Shown here: one piece after another, positions 1 through 6,166 of the stretch
How the letters are laid out: every line of letters begins with the position of its first letter
How positions within the stretch are numbered: position 1 is the stretch's first letter
From: an uncultured Oscillospiraceae bacterium
GTDB lineage: Bacteria > Bacillota > Clostridia > Oscillospirales > Acutalibacteraceae
DNA length: 13,372 nt
Direction: 5' to 3'
Assembly: GCA_900549055.1 (NCBI GenBank)
Contig: URNB01000054.1
Span: forward strand, 1 to 13,372
Notes under the pieces: generated by a model
The model's input: the letters and a program-made list of their open reading frames with translations, nothing else
Told to the model about the DNA's origin: nothing
The model's database searches: none
Translations under genes and position numbers: made by a program

Positions 1-1
1 C

Positions 2-55
2 AACATTTTCCAACGTTTTGAAAAGCTGAATGAGAATGCTCAAGGCAGTGGGTTG
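2..55 (+). pseudogene. Fragment resembling the ATP-binding end of a sensor histidine kinase
   Basis: The plus frame from base 2 reads NIFQRFEKLNENAQGSGL, which matches the pattern of histidine-kinase catalytic domains around the F box and G2 box (FERF.K...AQG[TS]GLGL). The family pattern calls for a second Gly-Leu next, but from base 56 the sequence is the bioY coding strand in antisense. Only about 18 codons are present, so this is either the edge of a truncated gene or foreign sequence joined to bioY. The wording of the motif recalls hybrid kinases of Bacteroidota, which would not fit the clostridial character of the rest; that is an impression from memory, not a measured similarity. Confidence 0.4.
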
Positions 56-166
56 CTGAAAAGTGAGCGGCACCCCAAACGGCGTTGGAATTGCCGCCTG
101 CGAAAGCGCGGCGGTAATTGCCGTGAACAGCGCCGCAAATGTTATATTCAGTATTCTTTTCTTCAT
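56..166 (-). pseudogene. bioY: BioY biotin transporter (S component), N-terminal fragment
   Basis: Starting at the ATG at 166, the product opens with MKKRILNITF, a hydrophobic first helix (about residues 5-25), then IPTPFGVPLTFQ at residues 26-37. This matches the start of BioY, the biotin-binding membrane subunit of ECF-type biotin transporters, where a short proline-rich stretch ending in [IL]T[FL]Q precedes the second helix. After Gln37 the frame stays open to base 1 but no longer looks like BioY, and on the other strand it reads as a kinase fragment. BioY is normally about 180-200 residues, so only the first fifth is here. GGGAGA lies about 12 nt before the ATG. Identification rests on the N-terminus plus the BirA-type operator upstream; the two support each other. 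Confidence 0.7.
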
Positions 167-193
167 TATTACATCATCTCCCGACAGAAATAT

Positions 194-222
194 ATTGTAA
201 AGCATAAAAGCGGAATTGTCAA
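194..222 (-). promoter_or_regulatory. Sigma-A promoter of bioY
   Basis: On the minus strand TTGACA (bases 222-217) and TACAAT (199-194) are separated by 17 bp. The -35 box is a perfect consensus and the -10 differs at one position. The -35 lies wholly inside the left half-site of the BirA-type palindrome, so bound repressor would exclude RNA polymerase. Expected transcription start is near 187, leaving about 20 nt of leader before the bioY ATG. Confidence 0.8.
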
Positions 223-253
223 CCTTAAAATAAATTTAGGTTGACAATTCCGC
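210..253. promoter_or_regulatory. BirA-type biotin operator
   Basis: Two perfect 16-bp inverted arms (210-225 and 238-253) surround a 12-bp AT-rich centre. The core half-sites TTGTCAACC (216-224) and GGTTGACAA (239-247) are 14 bp apart, which fits the known BirA operator pattern in Firmicutes (TTGTnAACC, spacer about 14-16, GGTTnACAA). It overlaps the bioY -35 box and lies directly after thioredoxin. In cells with a DNA-binding BirA, biotinyl-AMP-loaded repressor would bind here and shut off bioY when biotin is plentiful. The arms extend beyond the usual consensus, so in RNA it could also fold as a hairpin ending the thioredoxin transcript, although no T-run follows. Confidence 0.8.
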
Positions 254-276
254 TTGGTACTGTACTGTCGGCTAAA

Positions 277-585
277 TTACAAAATCATTTTCAAAACCGC
301 GCGTTTAGGCATAGAGCCCACGGCAGAATTAACAGCTATTCCGTTTTTGAAAGCAATAAGTGTGGGAATAGACTCAACCGAAAATCTCGCTGCCAGCTGT
401 GGCTGTTCGTCTACATTTACCTTGCACACCTTAATTTCGGGGTGCTCCTCGGCTATTTCGTTCACCACTGAGGACATAACGCGGCACGGCGCGCACCAGT
501 TCGCAAAAAAATCCACAAGCACATTTTTATCGCTCAGTATTACTTCGCTTTCAAAGTTTTCCGAAGTTAAATTTATAACAGACAT
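277..585 (-). CDS. trxA: Thioredoxin
   Basis: A 102-residue protein with the whole thioredoxin fold: the active site W30-C31-A-P-C34-R follows the VDFFA strand, and the cis-proline loop SIPT is at residues 72-75. It would reduce protein disulfides in the cytoplasm using electrons from thioredoxin reductase. The active site is WCAPCR instead of the common WCGPCK; Ala in place of Gly between the cysteines occurs in some thioredoxins and may shift the redox potential. Length is normal (100-110). The start is supported by GGGAGG about 10 nt upstream. It stands alone: 60 bp separate it from the upstream transporter gene and about 110 bp, holding the bioY control region, follow it. No reductase gene is nearby. 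Confidence 0.93.
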   Translation of the reverse strand: MSVINLTSENFESEVILSDKNVLVDFFANWCAPCRVMSSVVNEIAEEHPEIKVCKVNVDEQPQLAARFSVESIPTLIAFKNGIAVNSAVGSMPKRAVLKMIL

Positions 586-645
586 ATTAAAATTTCCTCC
601 CTTTTAATATTGTATGATTATTTTCCCCTACATTTATGTAAAATA

Positions 646-1335
646 CTATTCTAAATTAAGCTTTTTTGAAAGAAAGTGGCGTGCTATGCAAAAATATACG
701 GCGGCTAAAATAAGACTGTAAACCGCAATTAAACCTAAGAAAGCCTGAAATGTGCCGACTGATATTGTCAGATCTACTTCTATGCTTCCAAACACAGCTA
801 TGCCTATTATCATAATAAACGTGTTTATTACCTGCACCGCGGCATAAAGGCAAATGTAAGCCACAACCGCGCCGCCTACCCTGCTTTTAAACTGCTGACC
901 TATCGCAATAGCAGCGTAGAACATTAAAAGCGACTGAAACATACCTATAATAATCGCTATTATAAATTCTGCGGTCAGGCTTATTATCTGAGCGGCGGTA
1001 AGCTTTTCCCCCGCAAATTTAAAGCCGGCTTTCAGCACCTCAAAAACTTCAGCGAGCACTTCTGTTCCCGCGCCCATTATAAGCAGTGACGCAATAACCG
1101 CAATGAAATCAATTATAATAACCAACACGCCGCAGAGCATCTTGCAAACAATATGTTGAGTGGCGGTGGGGGTAAGCAATCCGTTCGCTATTTTTATAAG
1201 CGTTGTTTTACCGCTGCCGTTTGGTCCCAGTAATCCTACAATTCTGCCCTTCGCGATTTGCAGATTAACCGCAGATAATGCCACCGCGTTTTTATAAATT
1301 TTTGAAAGGCTTTTACATTCAAGAATGTTCTCCAT
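646..1335 (-). CDS. Chimeric ABC transporter gene: ATPase N-terminus fused to an ABC-2 type permease C-terminus
   Basis: Residues 1-57 are the start of an ABC ATPase with an intact Walker A motif (GPNGSGKTT, residues 37-45). Near residue 55 (LTPT, about base 1170) the Q-loop, signature motif and Walker B that should follow are absent, and the protein becomes a membrane permease with hydrophobic segments at about 64-88, 115-145, 150-180 and 192-218, ending in a basic tail. In the usual locus the regulator, a full ATPase of about 230-300 residues and a separate permease follow each other, so the likely history is one in-frame deletion from the ATPase into the permease. The product cannot hydrolyse ATP. 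The ATG at 1335 has GGGAGG 8 nt upstream and overlaps the gntR stop by 17 nt, as expected for the original operon. An assembly artefact gives the same picture. Confidence 0.75.
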   Translation of the reverse strand: MENILECKSLSKIYKNAVALSAVNLQIAKGRIVGLLGPNGSGKTTLIKIANGLLTPTATQHIVCKMLCGVLVIIIDFIAVIASLLIMGAGTEVLAEVFEVLKAGFKFAGEKLTAAQIISLTAEFIIAIIIGMFQSLLMFYAAIAIGQQFKSRVGGAVVAYICLYAAVQVINTFIMIIGIAVFGSIEVDLTISVGTFQAFLGLIAVYSLILAAVYFCIARHFLSKKLNLE

Positions 1336-1708
1336 TGTCAGTTCCTCCCTTATTCAGTACACTTTTTAAAGCCGAAGAAATTTCGCCTTTTTCAAGCCCC
1401 AAGGCTTTCAGCCGCTCGGTAAATTCCCGCGTTTGCTTTAAAACATATTCGTTTTTGAGCGCCGCTATTCTTTCCGTATCCTCAGTGACATAGCGACCCT
1501 CTCCACGCCTTACATAAATAATTCCACTTTCCTCGTCAAAGGAGAGCGCACGCTGCATAGTGTTGGGCTTTACCCCGGCAATAAGCGCTAAATCCCGCAC
1601 TGTCTCAAGCCTGTAGCCCAGCGGGTACTCGCCGCTTATTATTTTCAAAATAATAATATCGGCAATTTGCTGAAAAATAGGTTTATCATTTGAAAAGCTC
1701 CAAGACAC
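1319..1708 (-). CDS. GntR-family transcriptional regulator, YtrA subfamily
   Basis: A 129-residue protein. The N-terminal winged helix (about residues 10-78) carries the GntR marks: PIFQQIADII, the RLETVRDLA recognition region, VKPNTMQRAL and the wing GIIYVRRGEGRYV. The C-terminus is only about 45 residues of charged helix, the short tail typical of the YtrA subfamily, which commonly controls a neighbouring ABC exporter for cell-envelope stress or peptides. The start is GTG at 1708, set by GAGG about 8 nt upstream. In most relatives the first helix-turn position reads LPSVREL; here it is LETVRDL. The downstream ABC gene overlaps its stop. A perfect palindrome over its own promoter points to autoregulation. 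With the transporter reduced to a fusion, the regulator may have lost its target. Confidence 0.88.
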   Translation of the reverse strand: MSWSFSNDKPIFQQIADIIILKIISGEYPLGYRLETVRDLALIAGVKPNTMQRALSFDEESGIIYVRRGEGRYVTEDTERIAALKNEYVLKQTREFTERLKALGLEKGEISSALKSVLNKGGTDNGEHS

Positions 1709-1720
1709 CTTATTACCTCA

Positions 1721-1750
1721 CTGTATTATTACGCTAATACAATAATACAG
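1721..1750. promoter_or_regulatory. Probable operator of the GntR/YtrA regulator
   Basis: Perfect 10-bp inverted repeat CTGTATTATT (1721-1730) and AATAATACAG (1741-1750) with a 10-bp spacer. One arm covers the -10 box of the gntR promoter and the other lies between the transcription start and the ribosome site, the usual position for YtrA-type autorepression. Dyad symmetry and position are seen; the link to this regulator is inference. Confidence 0.65.
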
Positions 1751-1770
1751 CGGTGATGCAAAAAAGTCAA
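1742..1770 (-). promoter_or_regulatory. Promoter of the gntR-ABC operon
   Basis: On the minus strand TTGACT (1770-1765), a 17-bp spacer and TATTAT (1747-1742). Both boxes are close to the sigma-A consensus. The -10 is embedded in the operator palindrome. The -35 lies at the loop of a second A/T palindrome (1758-1780). Confidence 0.75.
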
Positions 1771-1850
1771 GCTTTTTTGCTGTAATATGTACCAACACAT
1801 AACGGATATTATTGATTTTGAATTTAAAGATTCAGCCCTCAATAGCGATT

Positions 1851-2642
1851 TCACTTTGCATAAATAGCGCCAACTATGCGATTGATAAGCCGCAGCGGCA
1901 AAATTTTTTTTAAAATTCCCACGGCCTTATATTGTGCGCCTATAATTAAAACCGGTTTTCCTGATTGCTTTGAAGCGATTTTGGCAATGTATTTTCCGGC
2001 AGTCTCAGGCAGCATACCGGTTTGTTCGTCCTTTTCCATTTTTTCTACCGAACGTGAAATTCTTCCGTTATAAATATCGTCCCCTTGGGTATTTTTATTT
2101 CTTGCCGCAGTAAAACCGGTGCGAATGTCGCCGGGCTCAATACAAACTGCGGTTATATTAAATTCGCGCACCTCATTTATAAGCGCCAGCGTGTAAGAGC
2201 ACAGCGCCGCTTTAGCGGCAGAATAAAAGCTTTGAAAGGGAATAGCTATATCACCGGCAACCGAGCCGATATTTACAATGCGCCCAAAGCCCTGCTTTCG
2301 CATAATCGGCAGCACAGCCCTGCACATTCTGACCGCACCGAAAAAATTAACGTTAAACTGACATTCGGCGTCCTCGGTCCTTGTAAATTCAACAGCCCCC
2401 GAAATGCCAAAGCCCGCGTTGTTAATTAACACATCAATACGTCCGCTTTCCGCCATAACCGTATCAACGGCTTTAATAATCTCCTGCTCGTCGGTTACAT
2501 CGGCACACAGGCTTACCACATTATCAATGTCGCCTCCGCGGCGGGAAATACCGTATACCTTGTATCCGCGTTTTAACATATTTTCGGCGGCAGCCCTGCC
2601 TATTCCCGAGCTTGCGCCGGTTATTATACATACCTTCATCAT
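1851..2642 (-). CDS. Short-chain dehydrogenase/reductase (SDR, classical type)
   Basis: 263 residues with the full classical SDR set: nucleotide-binding TGASSGIG at residues 9-16, the NNAG motif at 74-77, catalytic Ser127 in NIGSVAG, and Tyr140/Lys144 in YSAAK. The ISRR after the second strand suggests NADP(H) preference because arginines there bind the 2'-phosphate. The C-terminus (LRLINRIVGAIYAK) is basic and hydrophobic. The protein would oxidise or reduce an alcohol/carbonyl group, but the substrate cannot be told from sequence. Two Met codons start the frame; GGTGAT lies 7 nt before the first. It is a single-gene unit with its own promoter. No mutation of a key residue is seen. Confidence 0.9.
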   Translation of the reverse strand: MMKVCIITGASSGIGRAAAENMLKRGYKVYGISRRGGDIDNVVSLCADVTDEQEIIKAVDTVMAESGRIDVLINNAGFGISGAVEFTRTEDAECQFNVNFFGAVRMCRAVLPIMRKQGFGRIVNIGSVAGDIAIPFQSFYSAAKAALCSYTLALINEVREFNITAVCIEPGDIRTGFTAARNKNTQGDDIYNGRISRSVEKMEKDEQTGMLPETAGKYIAKIASKQSGKPVLIIGAQYKAVGILKKILPLRLINRIVGAIYAK

Positions 2643-2653
2643 TTTAAATCACC

Positions 2654-2690
2654 ATTATGTATAATAGCATAGCTTTTTCAAAAAAGCAAT
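2654..2690 (-). promoter_or_regulatory. Promoter of the SDR gene
   Basis: On the minus strand the sequence holds TTGCTT, a 17-bp spacer and TATTAT, ending about 15 bp before the start codon region. The -10 is a one-mismatch consensus; the -35 keeps TTG and the final position differs. It lies between the fic terminator and the SDR ribosome site, in a 230-bp stretch that otherwise holds only that terminator. Confidence 0.5.
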
Positions 2691-2745
2691 GCTGCCAAAG
2701 GATATATGCACTTCAAAAGAGTACAAAATTCGTACATTAAAAATT

Positions 2746-2770
2746 AAAACCCGCTTGAATAGCGGGTTTT
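2746..2770. terminator. Rho-independent terminator after fic
   Basis: A 10-bp perfect stem (AAAACCCGCT / AGCGGGTTTT) with a 5-nt loop. A T-rich tail follows on the minus strand (TTTTAATTTTT) and a shorter one on the plus strand. It lies 100 bp beyond the fic stop and would insulate the SDR gene. Confidence 0.8.
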
Positions 2771-2873
2771 AAAACTTATGTGGCAGGACTACTAAAAAGA
2801 TTTTTCGCGGGTTTCACATATGACCCCGAACTTTCACATAGCTTTCTCTTTGGCAAATAAACTCTCGCTTTTT

Positions 2874-3869
2874 TCACAAATTGTTTTTCATTGACTTATA
2901 TTTCCAATATCCGTTTATATGGTATTTTTTGAGTACTCCCGTTTCTGTCAATCCCGCCAACATTCTGTTCGCCGTTGCTGCCGACACGCCGCACAGCTCC
3001 CGTACATCGGCGTTCATAATGTATTCGTGTGTCCGCAGGAACTGTTCAATCTTCTTTAAGCGCAAGGTTTTTTTATCTAATTTTTCATCGCTCATATCAT
3101 CGCTCATTTCGGTTGCTTCAATGAGCGATGCCTTGATAGCGGAAAGCATAAATTCAATAAAAGCGGTTGACTCTCCTGCGTCATTGCTTGCGTTGAGCGC
3201 GTTGTAGTATTCCTGCTGGCGGTCATGGATGATGGATTCAACCGGCAGCCATGCAAATGTCTGATTCCATTTTGAGAGCAACAGCGTATGCCAAAGCCGA
3301 CCAACACGGCCATTACCGTCTGCAAAAGGATGTATCAATTCAAATTCATAATGGAACACGCAGCTTTTAATCAGCATATGCAAATCGCTGCACTTTGTCC
3401 AATCCAAAAGTTCCGTAACTGAATTCGGAACATACTGCGGCAATGTACCGAAATGCACAATCTGTCCATCCTGATTTACAACACCAACGGGTCTTGTACG
3501 AAGCATACCGGATTCAACCACCAGTCCGCACGTCATAATTCCGTGTGCCATCAGCTAATCATCCACGGAATAAGGGTCAAGCTCGTCTATATGTTCGTAA
3601 ATCTCATAGGCGTTTTTGACCTCGGCAATATCCTTGGGCGGAGCTAAAACATGCTTGCCGTTCAGAACGGCTGTAACCTGTTCAAGGCTTAGGGTGTTTT
3701 GCTCAATAGCAAGTGAGCCGTAAATAGTACGAATGCGGTTGGTGCGGCGCAGATTCGGATTGGCGGAAAGATGATTACGAGCAGAAAGCCTGCCTATCAG
3801 TTCGGAAATCTTCGCGACATTATCAATGATTTTATTCGTAATTTGAAAAGGAGGCTGTTTATTTTTCAT
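2874..3869 (-). pseudogene. Fic-domain protein (class II AMPylator type) interrupted by an in-frame TAG
   Basis: Read through one stop, this is a normal Fic protein of about 331 residues. The first part (3869-3558) holds the inhibitory helix SLAIEQN, close to the class II (S/T)xxxE(G/N) motif but with Gln at the last position, followed by the conserved NAYEIYE helix. The second part (3551-2874) holds the intact catalytic motif HPFADGNGRVGR and ends with a winged helix (LRTHEYIMNADVRELCGVSAATANRML...), often a DNA-binding tail in this group. The two parts are in one frame. DPYSVDD is followed by TAG (3557-3555), CTG, then MAHGIM, where relatives have Leu-Leu, so TTG to TAG is the simplest change. 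The start at 3869 is chosen over the ATG at 3902 because GAGG lies 5 nt before it. Fic enzymes transfer AMP to target hydroxyls. Here the active-site half could only be made by reinitiation at 3551 or by readthrough, and it would lack its inhibitory helix. Confidence 0.85.
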
Positions 3870-3900
3870 GTTTGCCTCGCAGTATTGTTTTATTATCTGC

Positions 3901-3929
3901 ATTATACCATATTTTCAAAAGAATTTCCA
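3901..3929 (-). promoter_or_regulatory. Extended -10 promoter of the fic gene
   Basis: Minus strand: TATAAT at 3906-3901 is a perfect -10, preceded by TGG (TGn extended -10). TGGAAA lies 17 bp upstream (3929-3924, 4 of 6 matches to the -35). The start site would be near 3894, giving a leader of about 25 nt that carries the GAGG ribosome site before the ATG at 3869. This supports the shorter start, because the ATG at 3902 would overlap the -10 box. Confidence 0.75.
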
Positions 3930-4125
3930 CCGCATACTAAATTTATTTTGATACCCCCATCATTCTCAAGCTTAAAAAATGAATACAAATAGACCATCGG
4001 GTTCGAAAAGGTTTGTTTTAAGTAATTCAACTTATGAATTTCGCGCTTTTTCTGTTTTGAGTTCAAACAGCAAAAAGAAAATGTAACACCGAAAAGTTGC
4101 ATAAACACTGGATTTTATAATAAAA
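3930..4125. other. AT-rich intergenic stretch without a recognised gene
   Basis: Between the fic promoter and the terminator of the broken tad operon there is AT-rich sequence with poly-A and poly-T runs. A 68-codon minus ORF (4108-3902) and a 34-codon plus ORF are open here. Neither has a good ribosome site or a domain that I recognise, and the minus ORF runs over the fic promoter. Confidence 0.5.
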
Positions 4126-4170
4126 AACGCCATCAAATTTGAACTTTTGGGTTCAGATTTCTATGGTGTT
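4119..4170 (-). terminator. Long-stem Rho-independent terminator below the tadB/ecfA fragment
   Basis: Minus-strand RNA can pair bases 4170-4151 with 4144-4126. The stem is about 18 pairs with G-U wobbles and one or two mismatches, and the loop is six bases. It is followed at once by a T-run (GCGTTTTTTATT). It begins immediately after the stop at 4173, so it closes the tad transcript as it stands. Confidence 0.75.
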
Positions 4171-4172
4171 TT

Positions 4173-4418
4173 CTAATAGTGGGTGGTGGATTTTCTGAAC
4201 TCCAACATATCAACGGCTTTAAGAGCGTCCTCTACCCTTTTTTTGATTTCCTTAGGCGGAATACCGAGGTTTTCGGGGCCGAAAGCCACGTCCTCCTCAA
4301 CAATTGAGGCGATTATCTGATTATCGGGGTTTTGAAATACCATGCCCACCTTGCGCTTTACCTCAATTTCGGTCTCCTCGTCCTTTGTGTTAATGCCGTC
4401 TGCAAAAACATCGCCCGA
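4173..4418 (-). pseudogene. ecfA: Internal fragment of an ECF-transporter ATPase (EcfA/CbiO type)
   Basis: From about codon 147 of the fused frame the sequence is no longer Tad-like. It reads SGDVFADGINTKDEET, then VGMVFQNPDNQIIASIVEEDVAFGPENLGIP, the Q-loop and the signature block of the energy-coupling-factor ATPases. Such proteins power vitamin and metal uptake with EcfT and an S component such as BioY. The piece begins just after the point where PTSG follows the Walker A helix. It stops at STTHY, immediately before the LSGGQ signature should appear. About 80 residues of a protein of roughly 280 are present, with no Walker A, Walker B or signature, so it cannot work as an ATPase. The identity of the fragment is clear; how it came to be here is not. 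Confidence 0.85.
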
Positions 4419-4856
4419 GCGTACATATGAGGTCGTAATGATAGACAAAGCGGTTTCAAGTTCTTCCTTGGTGTTTTTCTCATAGTAGGACAGTGTACTC
4501 GTAGTGTAGAAAAACGGAATCAAGGCAAACGCCACCGACAGTACCGGCATAAGGAAAATGTTATCTATCAGCACCGACACAATAATACCCGCCGCAAAAA
4601 GAACAAGCGACGCGCAGCAGACAATCGTGAACTGCTTTGATTTACCCGTAACGGCAAGCGCGGTTTTCATCTTCACAAGCGTTCTGTAAAGGCGGTGTTT
4701 CTTTTTGTTTCCGCGAAGATTTCGAGATTTATCCCGCATAGTATCGTTTGGTGTTATAAGCCGCATCAAATCGTCGGTAACTCTTTCGGGGGTAAGCCCG
4801 AAAAGGCACACAACGGCGATAATAATGAGGACTGAGCTTAAACATGAAAAAATCAC
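4173..4856 (-). CDS. tadB: TadB N-terminal half fused in frame to the EcfA fragment
   Basis: Residues 1-146 look like TadB, the inner-membrane platform protein of Tad/Flp pili (T2SSF family). There is a hydrophobic N-terminus (1-20), a basic cytoplasmic linker (41-75), two membrane segments (about 76-97 and 101-119), then the start of the T2SSF domain with YYEKNTKEELETALSIITTSYVR. TadB is normally about 300 residues; here the T2SSF domain is cut after some 25 residues and replaced by ATPase sequence (join at about 4413-4425). The product should not support pilus assembly. The GTG start at 4856 overlaps the tadA stop as GTGA, a normal coupled arrangement, so the 5' half is in its native place and only the 3' half is foreign. 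tadC, which should follow, is absent. Confidence 0.75.
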   Translation of the reverse strand: MIFSCLSSVLIIIAVVCLFGLTPERVTDDLMRLITPNDTMRDKSRNLRGNKKKHRLYRTLVKMKTALAVTGKSKQFTIVCCASLVLFAAGIIVSVLIDNIFLMPVLSVAFALIPFFYTTSTLSYYEKNTKEELETALSIITTSYVRSGDVFADGINTKDEETEIEVKRKVGMVFQNPDNQIIASIVEEDVAFGPENLGIPPKEIKKRVEDALKAVDMLEFRKSTTHY

Positions 4857-6166
4857 TTGAAATCACCGTCCTTTACTAAAAACTGTTCCAATGTTTTCTG
4901 CGGCACACCGAACTGCAAAAGCTTCGCTTTCAGGTGCTCGCTCATAATCTCCGGCTGTTCAAAGTAGCCGTCAATTTTGTACTTGCCGCGCTTCAATTCG
5001 TTTTTCGTGATACGAAAGCGGAAAAGGGTATGATATTCCCGTTCACCCGAGGGAGTAATCACACACTCGGAGATGTCCATAATCTTACGGGAATTGTCCT
5101 CAAGCTTGTGTGCGTATACAACAAGGGGAAACGCCTGACCTGCCTGCATAAGCGAAGTCGCAAAGTTGATGGGAAAGCGTTTCTGACAAAGTAAGCCTAA
5201 TCGCATATGCGCCGCGTCTGCCGCCGATGCGTGAATGGTCGAAACAACTGTATGCCCCGTAAGGCTTGCCTCCACTGCCGAATACGCCTCGGTATCACGC
5301 ATTTCTCCGACTACCACGATATCCGGGTTAAAACGGAGAGACGCTACCACCAAGTCCTCCTGCGTGATGTCATATGCAGGGTTATCCGAGGGACGGGAGA
5401 GTGTATGCACAACATTGTTTACCACCTTGCCGTCCTTAACCTTTACAAGCGACAGCTCGCGTGAGCCGGACTCTATCGTAAAAATACGCTTATTGTCCGG
5501 AATGGAAGTAAGCAGAGCGTTCAGAAGCGTTGTTTTACCCGATGATGTCGCACCTGCAACCACAAAGGAAATACCGTAGCGCAGACACATACAAAGAAAA
5601 TCTATCATCTTCTGCGTAGCGTTTCCGCCCTTCACAAGCGCTTTCATATCCACTCTCGACGGGTGAAGCAGTCGGATAGACACGCTGATACCCCTGTCAT
5701 CGTCCACAAGCGGTTCTTTCAGCGCAGTAATACGGGTGTTGCCGGGGAGGTGTCCCTGCGACATAGGCGTTGCATTGTCGATAATCATACCGGAATGGTG
5801 CAAAAGTCTTTTTACCACATCTACGGCGTGCTGCGGATTATAGAAATGTTCTTTGGCTTTTTCAATATGACCGTCAGTATAGGTCACGGCAATATCGTCC
5901 CAACCGTTGATATTGATTTCTTCAATCTCATCACGACCGAGATATTTCGTAAGCACCGAATACTCTGCCATTTCGGAATACAGCTTGTCTGCAAGCTCAC
6001 GAAAGGTCATACCTTCAACCTCAAAGCCGCTGTCGTGCAGATACTTCTCGATATATGAGCGAAGCTGCACAATCTTACTGCGGTCGGAGAGTGCCGCCGC
6101 ATAGTTCTCGGAGATATACTCCTGTGACTTATGGAGCAGAGAAACAAAGTCGATTGTCTGAGCCAT
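4853..6166 (-). CDS. tadA: Tad pilus assembly / type II-IV secretion ATPase (TadA/CpaF)
   Basis: A 437-residue hexameric traffic ATPase that drives polymerisation of Flp-type pilins at the inner face of the membrane. The N-terminal domain ends with the LTKYLGRDEIEEININGWDDI block (residues 72-92) typical of CpaF. Walker A is GATSSGKTT (205-213), the Asp-box region is IFTIESGSREL (228-238), Walker B is PDIVVVGEMRD (281-291) and the His box is GHTVVSTIHA (304-313). All catalytic elements are intact and the length is that of the family. The ATG shares its A with the TGA of the tadZ-like gene (TGATG), and its stop overlaps tadB by 4 nt. The protein is complete, but its platform partner is broken. 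Confidence 0.93.
   Translation of the reverse strand: MAQTIDFVSLLHKSQEYISENYAAALSDRSKIVQLRSYIEKYLHDSGFEVEGMTFRELADKLYSEMAEYSVLTKYLGRDEIEEININGWDDIAVTYTDGHIEKAKEHFYNPQHAVDVVKRLLHHSGMIIDNATPMSQGHLPGNTRITALKEPLVDDDRGISVSIRLLHPSRVDMKALVKGGNATQKMIDFLCMCLRYGISFVVAGATSSGKTTLLNALLTSIPDNKRIFTIESGSRELSLVKVKDGKVVNNVVHTLSRPSDNPAYDITQEDLVVASLRFNPDIVVVGEMRDTEAYSAVEASLTGHTVVSTIHASAADAAHMRLGLLCQKRFPINFATSLMQAGQAFPLVVYAHKLEDNSRKIMDISECVITPSGEREYHTLFRFRITKNELKRGKYKIDGYFEQPEIMSEHLKAKLLQFGVPQKTLEQFLVKDGDFK

Noticed and set aside
1758..1780. A/T palindrome as a terminator of the SDR gene
   Set aside because: The stem is almost all A-T pairs with little GC, and the gntR -35 box lies in its loop. It is more likely part of the promoter region.
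3902..4108. 68-codon minus ORF upstream of fic
   Set aside because: No ribosome site, low-complexity composition, no recognised domain, and its end overlaps the extended -10 promoter of fic.
3984..4144. A plus-strand coding fragment ending in INTGFYNKKRHQI
   Set aside because: Only 34 codons after a stop, no start codon context, and its end is inside the terminator stem.
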